The notes under the pieces: generated by a model
What the model saw: the letters and a program-made list of their open reading frames with translations, nothing else
Databases searched by the model: none
What the model was told of the DNA's origin: nothing
Program-made: the position numbers and the translations under genes
NCBI GenBank assembly: GCA_030847615.1
Contig: JAUMIR010000001.1
Location: 89,949,501-90,013,500, forward strand
DNA from: Gambelia wislizenii
Taxonomy: Eukaryota > Chordata > Lepidosauria > Squamata > Crotaphytidae
DNA: 64,000 bases
Direction: 5' to 3'
In this document: positions 10,413 through 19,112 of the stretch, one piece after another
Numbering within the stretch: the first letter of the stretch is position 1
How the letters are laid out: each line of letters opens with the position of its first letter

Positions 10413-11824
10413 GTGTTTGGACCTACTTATCAGGTCCAAAGCTCCTTATACAGTACAGATGGTCAAACATTAATTACTTATAAAGCCTCCATCCTGAATC
10501 GATGGGCTGAACATTTTCAAAGTCTCTTCAGTGCCAACCAAGTAGTCCAAGGCTCAGCTATCCAACATATGATACAAAAACCCATGAAAAATGAACTGGA
10601 CATAGCTCCCACTTTGGAAGAGACCCTTAAGGCCATACAGCAGATGAAAAATGGCAAGGCAGCTGGGATTGATGGAATCCCACCTGAAGTTTGGAAACAC
10701 GGAGGTCATGCACTCCACGATAAATTCCACAAACTCCTTGTGAATTGCTGGGGAAAAGGGGAACTGCCATCAGATCTCCAAGATGCAGTCATCATCACCC
10801 TGTACAAGAAAAAAGGAGCAAAATCCGATTGCTCAAACTATCGAGGCATAACACTGCTCTCTATTGTTGGAAAAATCCTTGCAAGGATACTCCTGAACAG
10901 ATTAGTTCCTGCTATTGCAGAAGAACTTCTTCCTGGAAGCCAATGTGGCTTCAGAGCCAATAGGAGTACTACAGATATGGTATTTGCCCTTAGACAACTG
11001 CAAGAGAAATATAGAGAGCAAACAAGGGGCTCTATGTAACATTTGTCGACCTCACCAAAGCCTTTGACACTGTGAGTAGAAAAGGTCTGTGGCAGATCCT
11101 GGAAAGATGTCCCCCCAAATTCCTTAAAATGATTATCTTGCTACCTGAGGGCCAGCACAGTCAAGTCAGATATGGAGATGCTCTTTCAGAGCCCTTTCTA
11201 ATTACTAATGGAGTGAAGCAAGGTAGTGTTCTTGCTCCAACTTTATTTACAATTTTCTTCAGTACAATGCTCCAAAGGGCAACGGCAGAGCTCGAAGAAG
11301 AAGACAGCATCTATATATGTTACTGTATTGATGGTAGCTTGTTTAACTTAAGCCGTCTGAGGGCTCACACTAAGACTCTAAACTATCTAGTCCGTGAGCT
11401 GCTCTTCGCTGCTGCTGCTGCTCTTGTTGCCCACACAGAAGCAGTTCTGCAGCATCTAACATCCTGCTTCGCAACAGCTGCAGAGATATTTGGGCTGGAA
11501 GTCAACCTGAAGAAAACGAAAGTTCTCTACCAGCCTGAACCACAGGACGAATACCACTATTCCCACATTGCCGTAGGCAAATCTGTGCTTCAGTCCATTC
11601 AGCAGTTCACCTACCTGGGAAGTATCACCTCCTCAGATACCAAGATTGACAAAGAGATTAATCACAGATTAGCAAAGGCATATAGCACATTTGGAAGACT
11701 TTACAAAAGAGTCTGGAGTACCAAATACCTGAGGCAAAGCACAAAAATCAGTGTGTATAGAGCCATTGTACGTCTATTCTCCTTTATGGGTCTGAAACAT
11801 GAATCACCTATTGCCACCACTTAA
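10413..11824 (+). pseudogene. Reverse transcriptase ORF of the LINE, inactivated
   Basis: Two open stretches in different frames, 10413-11039 (208 residues) and 11072-11824 (250 residues), form one RT. The first holds KNGKAAGIDGIPPEVWKHGG, the fingers motif SDCSNYRGITLLSIVGKILA, and QCGFRANRSTTDMVF. Near 11037 the frame shifts before the DLTKAFDTVS block, which contains the first catalytic aspartate. The second holds NGVKQGSVLAPTLF and LFNLSRLRAHTKT. The catalytic box, normally F-A-D-D, reads F followed by five alanines (GCT x5 at 11408-11422), so the enzyme would be dead even without the frameshift. Thumb and connection sequences follow to a disrupted VYRAIV region. Confidence 0.9.
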
Positions 11825-12378
11825 GACTCCTCAAACGCTTTAATCAGCGTTGCGTACGCACGGTCCTAAATATACACTGGACTGACTATGTGACAAATGT
11901 TGCTGTCCTTGAGCAAGCAGGGATCACCAGCATTGAGGCCATGATATTGAGAATACAGCTATGCTGGGCAGGGCACATTTCTAGGATGGAGGACCATCGC
12001 CTCCCAAAAAATAGTACTCTATGGTGAACTCACCACGGGTCAGCATAAGAGGGGCGCTCCAAGAAAGCGATACAAGTTTTCCCTGAAACAACATCTCAGG
12101 CTTGGCCAAATTGATCACCAACAATGGTCTGCCCTGGCTTCACATCGGGACGCATGGTGATGCATTATCCACAATGCTACAGCTTTATTTGAGAACTCAC
12201 GCCGGACAAGTCTTGAAGAGAAACGACAATGCAGAATCACAACCTGGAAACATCACCTATGGAGATTTTCTGCTGTGCTTTCTGCAAACGGACTTGTTTA
12301 ACTCGGATTGGTCTTTTCAGTCATCAGCGCACTTGCAGAAAGTGCGGGATGAGTCCTTCCTGAATCTTCGTTTGTGAA
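11825..12378 (+). pseudogene. C-terminal part of the LINE pol, several frameshifts
   Basis: After the frameshift near 11775-11830 the sequence still encodes, in alternating frames, the LLKRFNQRC, ILNIHWTDYVTN, GITSIEAM and ISRMEDHRLPK blocks and then the degraded finger region. The better copy of this domain is at 16608-17395. The ORF stop is the TGA within TTCCTGAATC at about 12360. Confidence 0.75.
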
Positions 12379-12379
12379 G
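12366..12379 (+). other. 3' UTR stem-loop of the LINE family
   Basis: CTTCG TTTG TGAAG can fold into a 5-bp stem with a 4-nt loop (one G-U pair). It lies between the ORF stop and the (GA)n tail. The same hairpin lies at 17-30, 14312-14325 (minus), 17358-17371, 40743-40756 and 58806-58819. Confidence 0.55.
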
Positions 12380-12393
12380 AAAAGCCAGAGAGA

Positions 12394-12429
12394 GTGTGAA
12401 ATCATTATAAAGGTGTATGTTTATTTGTT
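12394..12429 (+). repeat. Right target-site duplication of the LINE
   Basis: Partner of 10135-10170, starting immediately after the AGCCAGAGAGA end of the LINE. Confidence 0.85.
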
Positions 12430-12820
12430 ATATAATATTTTTTTACTGTTTTTATTTTCTACATTTTGTTTGTATGTTTTAATTCAATTATTAACAAGGA
12501 AAACTGGCCATGCTTTATAACACTGAACCCAAACACCCACACAGCCACTTGTCTAGTATAGTCATTACCTTGAGGTTCGAGTACCAGATCCAATGAGAAA
12601 TTTTAAGATTAAGAGGGCAAGGTGAATGATAGGAGCCCAAGGGTTGGAAGTGTGGGGCCAACCTGGAGAGGGCGTCTGTCATGCCAATTTTCACTGTTTT
12701 GAAGTATTCCCTGTCTCTTTTCTATGCCACATAGAGTCATATTGCTGGTGTAATTTATGTGTTGCTTTTTGGCATTATACTGGGATTATGTCCATGATGT
12801 CTTTTGAACATTCTCAAGTA
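12430..12820. other. No recognisable gene or repeat
   Basis: AT-rich left part, ordinary sequence after that. Nothing to support. Confidence 0.4.
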
Positions 12821-13112
12821 CAGTAGTACCCCCATATCCTCGGGGGATTGGTTCTGGGGGCCCCTGTGGATGGTGAGTTCTGTGGATAATAGTGAACACC
12901 ATTCCGGGGGCCAACCTGGGGGAAAGGGAGGAGCGAGATCTCTCCCCCTCCCTTCCCCCTTCGCCTCCATGATCACTGCCACAGCAACAGAAGTCCTCCC
13001 AGGAGAAGGGATGGGGGAGGTGAGGTCCCTCTTCCCCTTCGCCCTCCACCATTGCCAACAGTGGATAATTGAATTTGTGGTTGGCGAATCAGCAGATACG
13101 GCGGTGCTACTG
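12821..13112. mobile_element. Tigger/MER2-like MITE
   Basis: Terminal inverted repeats CAGTAGTACCCCCATATCC and the reverse complement of GGATACGGCGGTGCTACTG-like sequence bound the element. TA dinucleotides flank it at 12819-12820 and 13113-13114. The interior is palindromic at the ends (CCGGGGGCCAACC) and carries GA/CT-rich filler. No transposase is present. Related copies: 17430-17656, 22571-23054 and 50845-51968. Confidence 0.8.
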
Positions 13113-13199
13113 TACTGTACAACTGATAATTTTTATAATAAGCAAGAGGGCCCAAATCCATGACACCCACACAAGTACATAAAGGTTTTCTCAGTATGG

Positions 13200-13378
13200 C
13201 CTTCCCAGGAGTCAGCTTATGGGTTCATTTAGGGAAGTGCTTCCTATGCTCCTTGAAAGCAGCAGCTCCCCAGGGTTTCAAACAGGGGCCTTTCATAGTC
13301 CTGTATGAAAATGCCTGGGAATTGAAACTGGGGTCTTCGGCATGCTTTCTATCCTTGAATAAGAGCCCTTCAACAAAT
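13200..13378 (-). mobile_element. Degenerate tRNA-headed SINE (tentative)
   Basis: The stretch GGGAATTGAAACTGGGGTCTT followed by GGCATGC and a CTTGAATAAGAGCCCTTC end resembles the reversed tRNA-like head (B box side then A box side) of a common amniote SINE. The body is too diverged to assign. Confidence 0.35.
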
Positions 13379-14009
13379 GGTAAATGCCAGAGATTGCCTC
13401 TAGATCCTGTTACAAAGTATGTGCTACACTTCCTCCATGGTGTATGTTTGGAGTACTCTCTGATACAGGCTGCATTTTTTAAAGAAGAAGGAATAAATGT
13501 GTTTTATGACCTCTATTTCATTACCCCAAATTTCATAAAAAGCCAGATTTTTTTCAGTTCACATGAATGAGAAAATAAGAGAAAACATGTAGATTTACAG
13601 TGCCATCTTAATTCAGTATGTGGCCAAGAGCCAGCTAAGCCAACATTAGGCTGGCTGAAGTGATGCTGTATCCAAACCTCAGTCCTTGTAGGATAGATGT
13701 GGCTCCAGCAGATGGATTGGGACCCAGGAATTTTATTTTGGAGGAGCTTCCATTGGTTTCCATGTGTTGGAAATAACTTAGGCCAGGCCTAGTCTTGGCC
13801 TAACTTTGTGCCCTCACAAGGGATCTATCTCTGAGCTGAGCAAGGTTTGGATGTGGCATAACTTGGCTGCTTCCCTGCTCTGCCTAACACACACTATCCA
13901 GCCTGTACTTGAGTTAAGATTGCACTGTTACCTACATTTTACAATTCATTCATTTGCTCAATTAGGTATGCTAACTGCAGATTTTGAGGACTTGCCTTTT
14001 TAAAGTAAG
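13379..14009. other. No recognisable gene or repeat
   Basis: Ordinary sequence, no supported feature. Confidence 0.4.
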
Positions 14010-14083
14010 GAATAGAATGATAGAATCTTAGTGTTGGATGGGACCACAAGGGCCATCTAGTCTAACCTCCTGCCATGCAAGAT
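14010..14083 (-). mobile_element. CR1 3' end, antisense
   Basis: GAATGATAGAATCTTA and GACCACAAGGGCCATCTAGTC show a reversed CR1 tail and 3' UTR. It directly abuts a second CR1 end in the opposite orientation. Confidence 0.8.
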
Positions 14084-14091
14084 GGCACACC

Positions 14092-14219
14092 TCTCCATAT
14101 TTGGAGACCTTTAAACAGAAGTTGTATGGTTATCTTTCAGGAGTTCTTTGACTATGGATTCTTGAATGGTTGGACTAGATGGCTCTTGTGGTCCTTTCCA
14201 ACTCTAAGACTCTATGATA
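14092..14219 (+). mobile_element. CR1 3' end, sense
   Basis: TTTGGAGACCTTTAAACAGA to CTAAGACTCTATGATA is the last stretch of CR1 pol plus 3' UTR and tail. With 14010-14083 it forms a head-to-head inverted pair. Confidence 0.8.
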
Positions 14220-14279
14220 GTCTCTGTGCACAGGGACACTCCTGAGAATTGGGAATGTAGCCCCCTACTTGGTCCATGA

Positions 14280-14357
14280 GCTGTTTGGCTGTATCTCTCT
14301 CTCTGGCTTCTCTTCGCAAACGAAGATTCAGGAAGGACTCATCCCGCGCTTTCTGCA
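14280..14357 (-). mobile_element. LINE 3' scrap, antisense
   Basis: Reversed copy of the zinc-finger-tailed LINE end: CT-rich tail (14291-14302), stem-loop at 14312-14325, then the last codons of the ORF to GCGCTTTCTGCA. Only about 75 bp remain. Confidence 0.85.
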
Positions 14358-14650
14358 TAGAAAATGTATAGAAAATGTTAAAAGGTAGATAATTTTCAGG
14401 TATATATTGAACAGCCAAACCCTATATTTGTCCATCTAAAATGTTATTTTCCAGTGTTATGTCAATAACTAATTCTGTGTAACTTATAGTGTAATCCTAT
14501 ATATGTTGACTCAGAAGCAAGTCCTTACTGAGTTTAATGAAACTTATCCCAAATAGGTACGTGTATGACTGCAGTCTTAAAAACCATCCATACTCTCAAA
14601 AGCATTGTTGCCAAAATGTTTTGTATTATAGAGAAACATTCTTCAATAAA

Positions 14651-14870
14651 AGGTTTTTCATGTTTTTTCCCCCAGGCTGTGAGGCTGTGTTCTTGAAGAG
14701 TTTTTTCCTGATGTTTTGCCTGCATCTGTGGCTGGCATCTTCCAGCCACAGATGCAGAATGGTTGTGTAGGGGTGTGTGGGGTTTATATACTGTGAGTCC
14801 CTGTTGGAGAGGATATGTAAATTTGTGTATTTGAATGGCTAGTTCCGGGGGGGGGGAGATATGCAAAGAT
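14651..14870 (+). repeat. Left inverted arm (pLTR) of the Penelope-like element
   Basis: Reverse complement of 16011-16218 at high similarity. Compared with the right arm it has gained a perfect small hairpin at 14722-14755: 14-bp stem GCATCTGTGGCTGG, 6-nt loop. A TATA-like TTTATATACTG lies at about 14784-14794. Confidence 0.85.
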
Positions 14871-15870
14871 AACGTGGGATAACAAATTCTACAAACAGAT
14901 AGATGGGGTAGCCATGGGCAGCCCTCTGAGCCCAATGATAGCAAACTTTTACATGGAACATTTTGAGAAACAAGCCCTGGAAACAGCACCAAAAAAGCCC
15001 ACAACATGGTTCTGATATATGGATGACACTTTCACCATTTGGAGCCACACAGAAGAAGATTTGGCCACATTTCTGAACCACTCAAACAGCATCCACCCGA
15101 ACATCCAATTCACAATGGAAAAAGAAAAGGAAGGAATATTGCCATTCTTGGATGTCCTAGTCATCCACAAATCAAACCAATGGTTGGGCCACAAAGTATA
15201 CAGAAAACCCCCACACATGGACAGATACCTAGACAAGAGCTCCAATCATCATCCAGAACAAAAAAGAAGCACAGTGAAAACACTGGTAGACCGCACAAGA
15301 AGGATCTGCAAAGCCCACTACCCGGAGGACGAACTAAAGCACCTAAACTGGGCTCTACAGGCTAATGATTACTCCAGATCAGACATCACAAAAGCAGCTA
15401 GGCCCAGAAAAAAAACCACAGGAATGAAGAAGAAAAACAGCCACTAAAAGGGAAGGTATTTTTACCATATATCAAAGGAGTCACAGAAAGAATAGGGAAA
15501 CTAATGAAGAAACACAACCTCCAAATGATCTACAGACCAACCAAGAAAATCCAAGAAATGCTATGCGCAGTGAAGGACAAAAGGCCCTCTCACAGCCGCA
15601 GAAGTTTACTGCATACCATGCAGCTATGGACAAGTTTACATAGGGACCTCTAAACGCAATGCGCAAACACGAATCTAGGAACATGAGAGACACTACAGAC
15701 TGGGCCAGCCAGAAAAATCAGCAGTAGCAGAACCTGTTATAAACCAACCTGGACACAAAATGTTATTTAAAAACACCAAAATTCTGGACCAGGCCAACAA
15801 CTATCATGTCAGAATACACAGAGAAGCTATTGAAATCCACAAACATCTGGACAACTTCAACAAGGAAGAA
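14869..15870 (+). pseudogene. Penelope-like RT and GIY-YIG endonuclease, broken
   Basis: The RT part reads GVAMGSPLSPMIANFYMEHFE, then a TGA at 15013-15015 where an arginine codon is expected, then the catalytic box Y-M-D-D at 15016-15027. It continues through PFLDVLVIHK and KVYRKPPHMDRYLDKSSNHHP to a stop at 15445-15447. After several stops the GIY-YIG domain starts at 15604 with VYCIPCSYGQVYIG and continues to R-x-EH and KSAVAE (about 15735). This RT plus GIY-YIG order is diagnostic of Penelope-like elements, which encode RT related to telomerase. The stops make it a pseudogene. Confidence 0.88.
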
Positions 15871-16010
15871 TAAATCCTTAAAGAAAACAAAGTTTGGCTA
15901 CCAGTCCTGAAAAACACCAAAATCAAAACTCAACACATGCAAATGAACTTCACCCAGGGACAGGGGGATTTCCAGCAGACAATGGAACATTAGCCAAACA
16001 GACACTACTC

Positions 16011-16218
16011 CTCTTTGCATATCTCCCCCCAGGAACTAGCCATTCAAATACACAAATTTACATATCTTCTCCAACAGAGACTCACAGTATATAAACCCCA
16101 TACACCCCTACACAACCATTCTCTGAAGATGGCAGCAACAGATGCAGGCAAAATGTCAGGAAAAAACTCTTCCAGAAGACGGCCTCACAGCTTGGGAAAA
16201 AAAACCCACGAAAAACCT
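16011..16218 (-). repeat. Right inverted arm of the Penelope-like element
   Basis: Partner of 14651-14870; begins CTCTTTGCATATCTCCCCCC and ends in the reversed GAAAAACCT block. Confidence 0.85.
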
Positions 16219-16607
16219 ATGGATGCCAGCTGTAAAAGCCTTCAACTTCACATTCTGCAACAATCATTATACACCAGAATATTAGCTTCTTGTTCACACT
16301 GAATAGTACCTTTCTTTGCTGATAATTCCACAGAAATGAAAGGGAGTGTTTCCTTCTTCCTTCTTGAGCTTTTGGTATATACAACTGCAAACTGAATAAG
16401 GCTATCAAACTGCCTGTCAAATCAGAGAAACTAGAGCATAAAGATGGATGTGGTCATTATTTTTATGCACAAATTATGCCCAGTTTTGTAACGTTGTCTT
16501 GGACAACTCATTATGTTGCTCAAGATGGGATGGCCAGTGGTTTTAGGAGTAGAAGAGATGAAAAGGTTTTAAGATAATTTTTACTGTGGCTTTTTAACAG
16601 CTTTGCA
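16219..16607. other. No recognisable gene or repeat
   Basis: Ordinary sequence. Nothing to support. Confidence 0.4.
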
Positions 16608-17395
16608 TATGCATCATCTCCTCAGATGCCAAGATTGACAAAGAGATCGATCACAGATTAGCAAAGGGACATAGCGCATTTGGAAGACTTTACAAAAGAG
16701 TCTGGAGTAATAAACACCTGAGGCGAAACACAAAAATCAGTGTGTATAGAGCCATTGTACTGTCTGTTCTCCTTTATGGGTCTGAAACATGGGTGACCTA
16801 TCGCCACCACTTAACGACTCCTCGAACGCTTCCATCAGTGCTGTTTACGCACAATCCTAAATATACACTGGACTGACTATGTGACGAATGTTGCTGTCCT
16901 TGAGCAAGCAGGGATCACCAGCATTGAGGCCATAATATTCAGAACACAGCTGTGCTGGGCAGGGCACGTTTCTAGGATGGAGGACCATCACCTCCCAAAA
17001 ATAGTACTCTACGGTGAACTCGCCGCGGGTCAGCGTAAGAGGGGCACTCCAAAAAAGCGATACAAGGACTCCCTGAAACAACACCTCAGGCTCGACCAAA
17101 TTGATCACTAACAATGGTGACCGTGGCCTCACATCGGGAGGCATGGAGACACACTATCCACAATGCTGTAGCCTTATTTGGAACTCACGCCGAAAAAGTC
17201 TTGAAGAGAAACGACAACACAGAAAAAATCACAACCCGGAATCATCACCCAAGGAGACCTTCTGCTGTGCTTTCTGCAATTGGACTTGTCTATCTCGGAT
17301 TGGCCTTTTTAGTCATCAGCGCGCTTGCAGAAAGCACAGGATGAGTCCTTCCTGAATCTTGGTTTGCGAAGAGAAGCCAGAGAGAGAGAGATGCA
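16608..17395 (+). mobile_element. Zinc-finger-tailed LINE, 0.8-kb 3' copy
   Basis: This copy starts in the SSDAKIDKEIDHRLAKG block of pol and runs to the (GA)n tail. Frames 16881-17111 and 17101-17355 give NVAVLEQAGITSIEAIIF, WAGHVSRMEDHHLPKIVLYG, RGTPKKRYKDSLK and then the finger: C-x2-C at FCCAFC, followed by SRIGLFSHQRAC (H-x4-C), ending RKHRMSPS and stop TGA at 17353-17355. One frameshift separates the two frames near 17105. It is the best source here for the C-terminal domain of the family. Confidence 0.9.
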
Positions 17396-17429
17396 CAACA
17401 CTTAAAATGATTTTTAAAAGCAGGAATTA

Positions 17430-17656
17430 GTTGCCCCCCCCGTAGCCACAGATTCTGTATCCACAGACTCAACCACCCATGGTTCGAAAATATTTTTTAA
17501 AAAATAATAATCCAAAAAGCAAAGCTTGATTTTGCTGGGGTGTGTGTGTTAAATAAGGGATGCCATTTTACTATACTTTTTATTTAATGGGACTTGAGCA
17601 TCCATGGATTTTGGTATCCACAGAACCAAACCTCAGTGGATATCAAGCGCCCACTG
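17430..17656. mobile_element. Tigger/MER2-like MITE
   Basis: Ends GTTGCCCCCCCCGTAGCCAC and ATATCAAGCGCCCACTG with TA at 17428-17429 and 17657-17658. The inner words ATCCATGGATTTTGGTATCC are typical of this pogo-type group. No transposase. Confidence 0.75.
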
Positions 17657-17764
17657 TATATACAGTAATTTATTTGTTCAAAAAAGAAGTTTTTTTCATG
17701 TCGTTAGGGGCTTTTTATGGAAAAATGATCAATGCATGTTGTAAATAGGGAAGCAAAGCAAATT

Positions 17765-18179
17765 GACAGAGAAAATTTATACACGCCTTAGTTAGATCCC
17801 AATTGGAATACTGTAATGTGCTGTATGTGGGGCAGCCTTTGAAGAAAGTTTGGAAACTTGAGCTGGTCCAAAGAACTGCAACTAGATTGTTAACTAGGGC
17901 TGGTTATAAACAGCATACAGCTCCCTTGTTGCAGCAGCTCCACCTGCAGCTGGTCTGTTTCTGGGCGCAATTCAAAATGTTGGTTATGACCTATGATGCC
18001 CTATACACCTTGAAGGTCCCTATATGAGCCTGTGTGAGTTTTGAGATCTTTGGGGAAGGTACATCTCTTAATCCCACCACCTTCATGGACATATTGGGTG
18101 GCAACATGGAAAAAGGCCTCCTTCATGGCTGTTCCCTGACTCTGGAACTCTCTTCCTAGGGAGGTTAGGATGGCTCCTT
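17765..18179 (+). mobile_element. L2 LINE, left part
   Basis: Bases 17803-18027 encode LEYCNVLYVGQPLKK, LVQRTATRLLT and HTAPLLQQLHLQLVCFWAQFK, a second L2 subfamily, related to that at 55350-56340. The copy is interrupted at 18180 by a MITE and resumes at 18798 with the L2 3' UTR. Confidence 0.85.
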
Positions 18180-18797
18180 GGAGATTTTCAGACAGGCTAA
18201 ATATGGTGTGATACTGACGCCAGGAGATCGCTAAAGGGCTGCCCTTTCACATGACGTCATTCCCATGTCGTCATGCACTCATGCTGCTTCCGTTCCGCTG
18301 GTGCGGCTTTTTATTCACGGGCTAAGCCATGAATTGATCCCCCGTTCCATTTCTGTAACGGAATGACGTGCGATTGAAATGGTGCCCTGTTGTGCTGGCA
18401 CAATGCCTGCATCAGTGGGATGTCTAAGCCAGAACACTTCCGGGTGAGATCGGGAAATCAAGGTAAGTTACACACTTTTGTGTACCCCTCCCCGGGTTAC
18501 TTGTAAAGTTTTGTGTGTGTTTAGGTGCTTAGTGTAAGTTTTGGATGTGGATTTTACTTTTACAGTTTGAATTTCCTACGCTCTTCTCGCGAGAACAACC
18601 AGGATTTCAAACCAGGAAGTGAAATGGGCTCTGTTCGAGCTCCTTTTACTCCTAGGCTGCCCTGCTGAAGGAAGGAAGCATGAACAAGGTAGATCTGAAT
18701 TTTTTTTTATTTTCTGTCCTTACCGGGATGGGAGGGAGGTGGGAGAGGAGATTGTGAGATGGGAACACTTTTTTTTTATTCCCCTCTGAAAATCTCC
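18180..18797. mobile_element. 618-bp MITE, GGAGATTTTC family, inside L2
   Basis: Terminal repeats GGAGATTTTCAGAC and TCTGAAAATCTCC bound it, with exact CTT duplications at 18177-18179 and 18798-18800. Removing the element and one CTT restores a continuous L2 3' end, so the boundaries are secure. The interior has no recognisable transposase. A 3-bp duplication suits PIF/Harbinger-type elements, but the target CTT is not their usual TWA. Relatives: 21506-21856 and 48267-48870. Confidence 0.82.
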
Positions 18798-19112
18798 CTT
18801 CTTTCTAGTCTTTTTAGCAGTAAATGAAGGTTTTTTTTGTTTTTTTTTTAAGTTCTGGAAAGCTTTTGGGAAATTATTGTTTTTAAAAGAAAATTGCTTT
18901 TTGTTGTACTGGACTGCTTTTATTCTTTGTTTTAAAGTAATATTTTAAATACCTGTAGTTTTAATTTTATTATTAGTTTAATACTGTTCTAATCCCAACT
19001 TTTATATGTTTATAATCACATGTGTTTTTATTGTAATTCCTGCAGTTTCACAAGCCTCCTTGAGTCTCAGTTAGGGGAATAGGTGGGATATAAATTAAGG
19101 GATGGATGGATG
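18798..19112 (+). mobile_element. L2 LINE, right part (3' UTR)
   Basis: Continuation of the L2 split by the MITE. It ends with CCTTGAGTCTCAGTTAGGGG and GGTGGGATATAAATTAA, the typical L2 terminal block. Confidence 0.82.

Larger units (their letters stand above)
10171..12393 (+). mobile_element. Zinc-finger-tailed LINE, 5'-truncated, 2.2 kb
   Basis: The copy holds the reverse transcriptase and C-terminal half of a non-LTR retrotransposon pol ORF and ends in the stem-loop/GAGA tail. The upstream endonuclease part is absent, so the element was truncated when inserted. Flanking 36-bp repeats mark the insertion. The clade is not certain: the protein resembles the widespread vertebrate group with NYRG(I)TLLS, GVKQG and a CCHC/C2H2-like finger near the C-terminus (RTE-like, Vingi-like or a sister clade). 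It is not BovB as I know that family. Confidence 0.88.
14651..16218 (+). mobile_element. Penelope-like element with inverted terminal arms
   Basis: A 1.57-kb retroelement with decayed reverse transcriptase and GIY-YIG endonuclease regions lies between two arms of about 210-220 bp (14651-14870 and 16011-16218). The arms are reverse complements of each other, with the same landmarks: GGTTTTTC, GCTGTGAGG, GTTTTGCCTGCATCTG, GGTTTATATACTGTGAGTC, TTTGAATGGCTAGTTCC and ATATGCAAAGA. Penelope elements often carry terminal repeats called pLTRs that may be direct or inverted. A third arm fragment lies at 31478-31566. The element is 5'-truncated in its protein: the N-terminal RT fingers are missing. Confidence 0.85.

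Noticed and set aside
10171..12393. BovB (RTE) LINE
   Set aside because: The C-terminal blocks and the zinc finger do not match BovB, and the 3' end is not the BovB tail. I leave the clade open.
14651..16218. Cut-and-paste DNA transposon with 210-bp TIRs
   Set aside because: The enclosed protein is Penelope-type RT plus GIY-YIG, and the arms match Penelope pLTRs.
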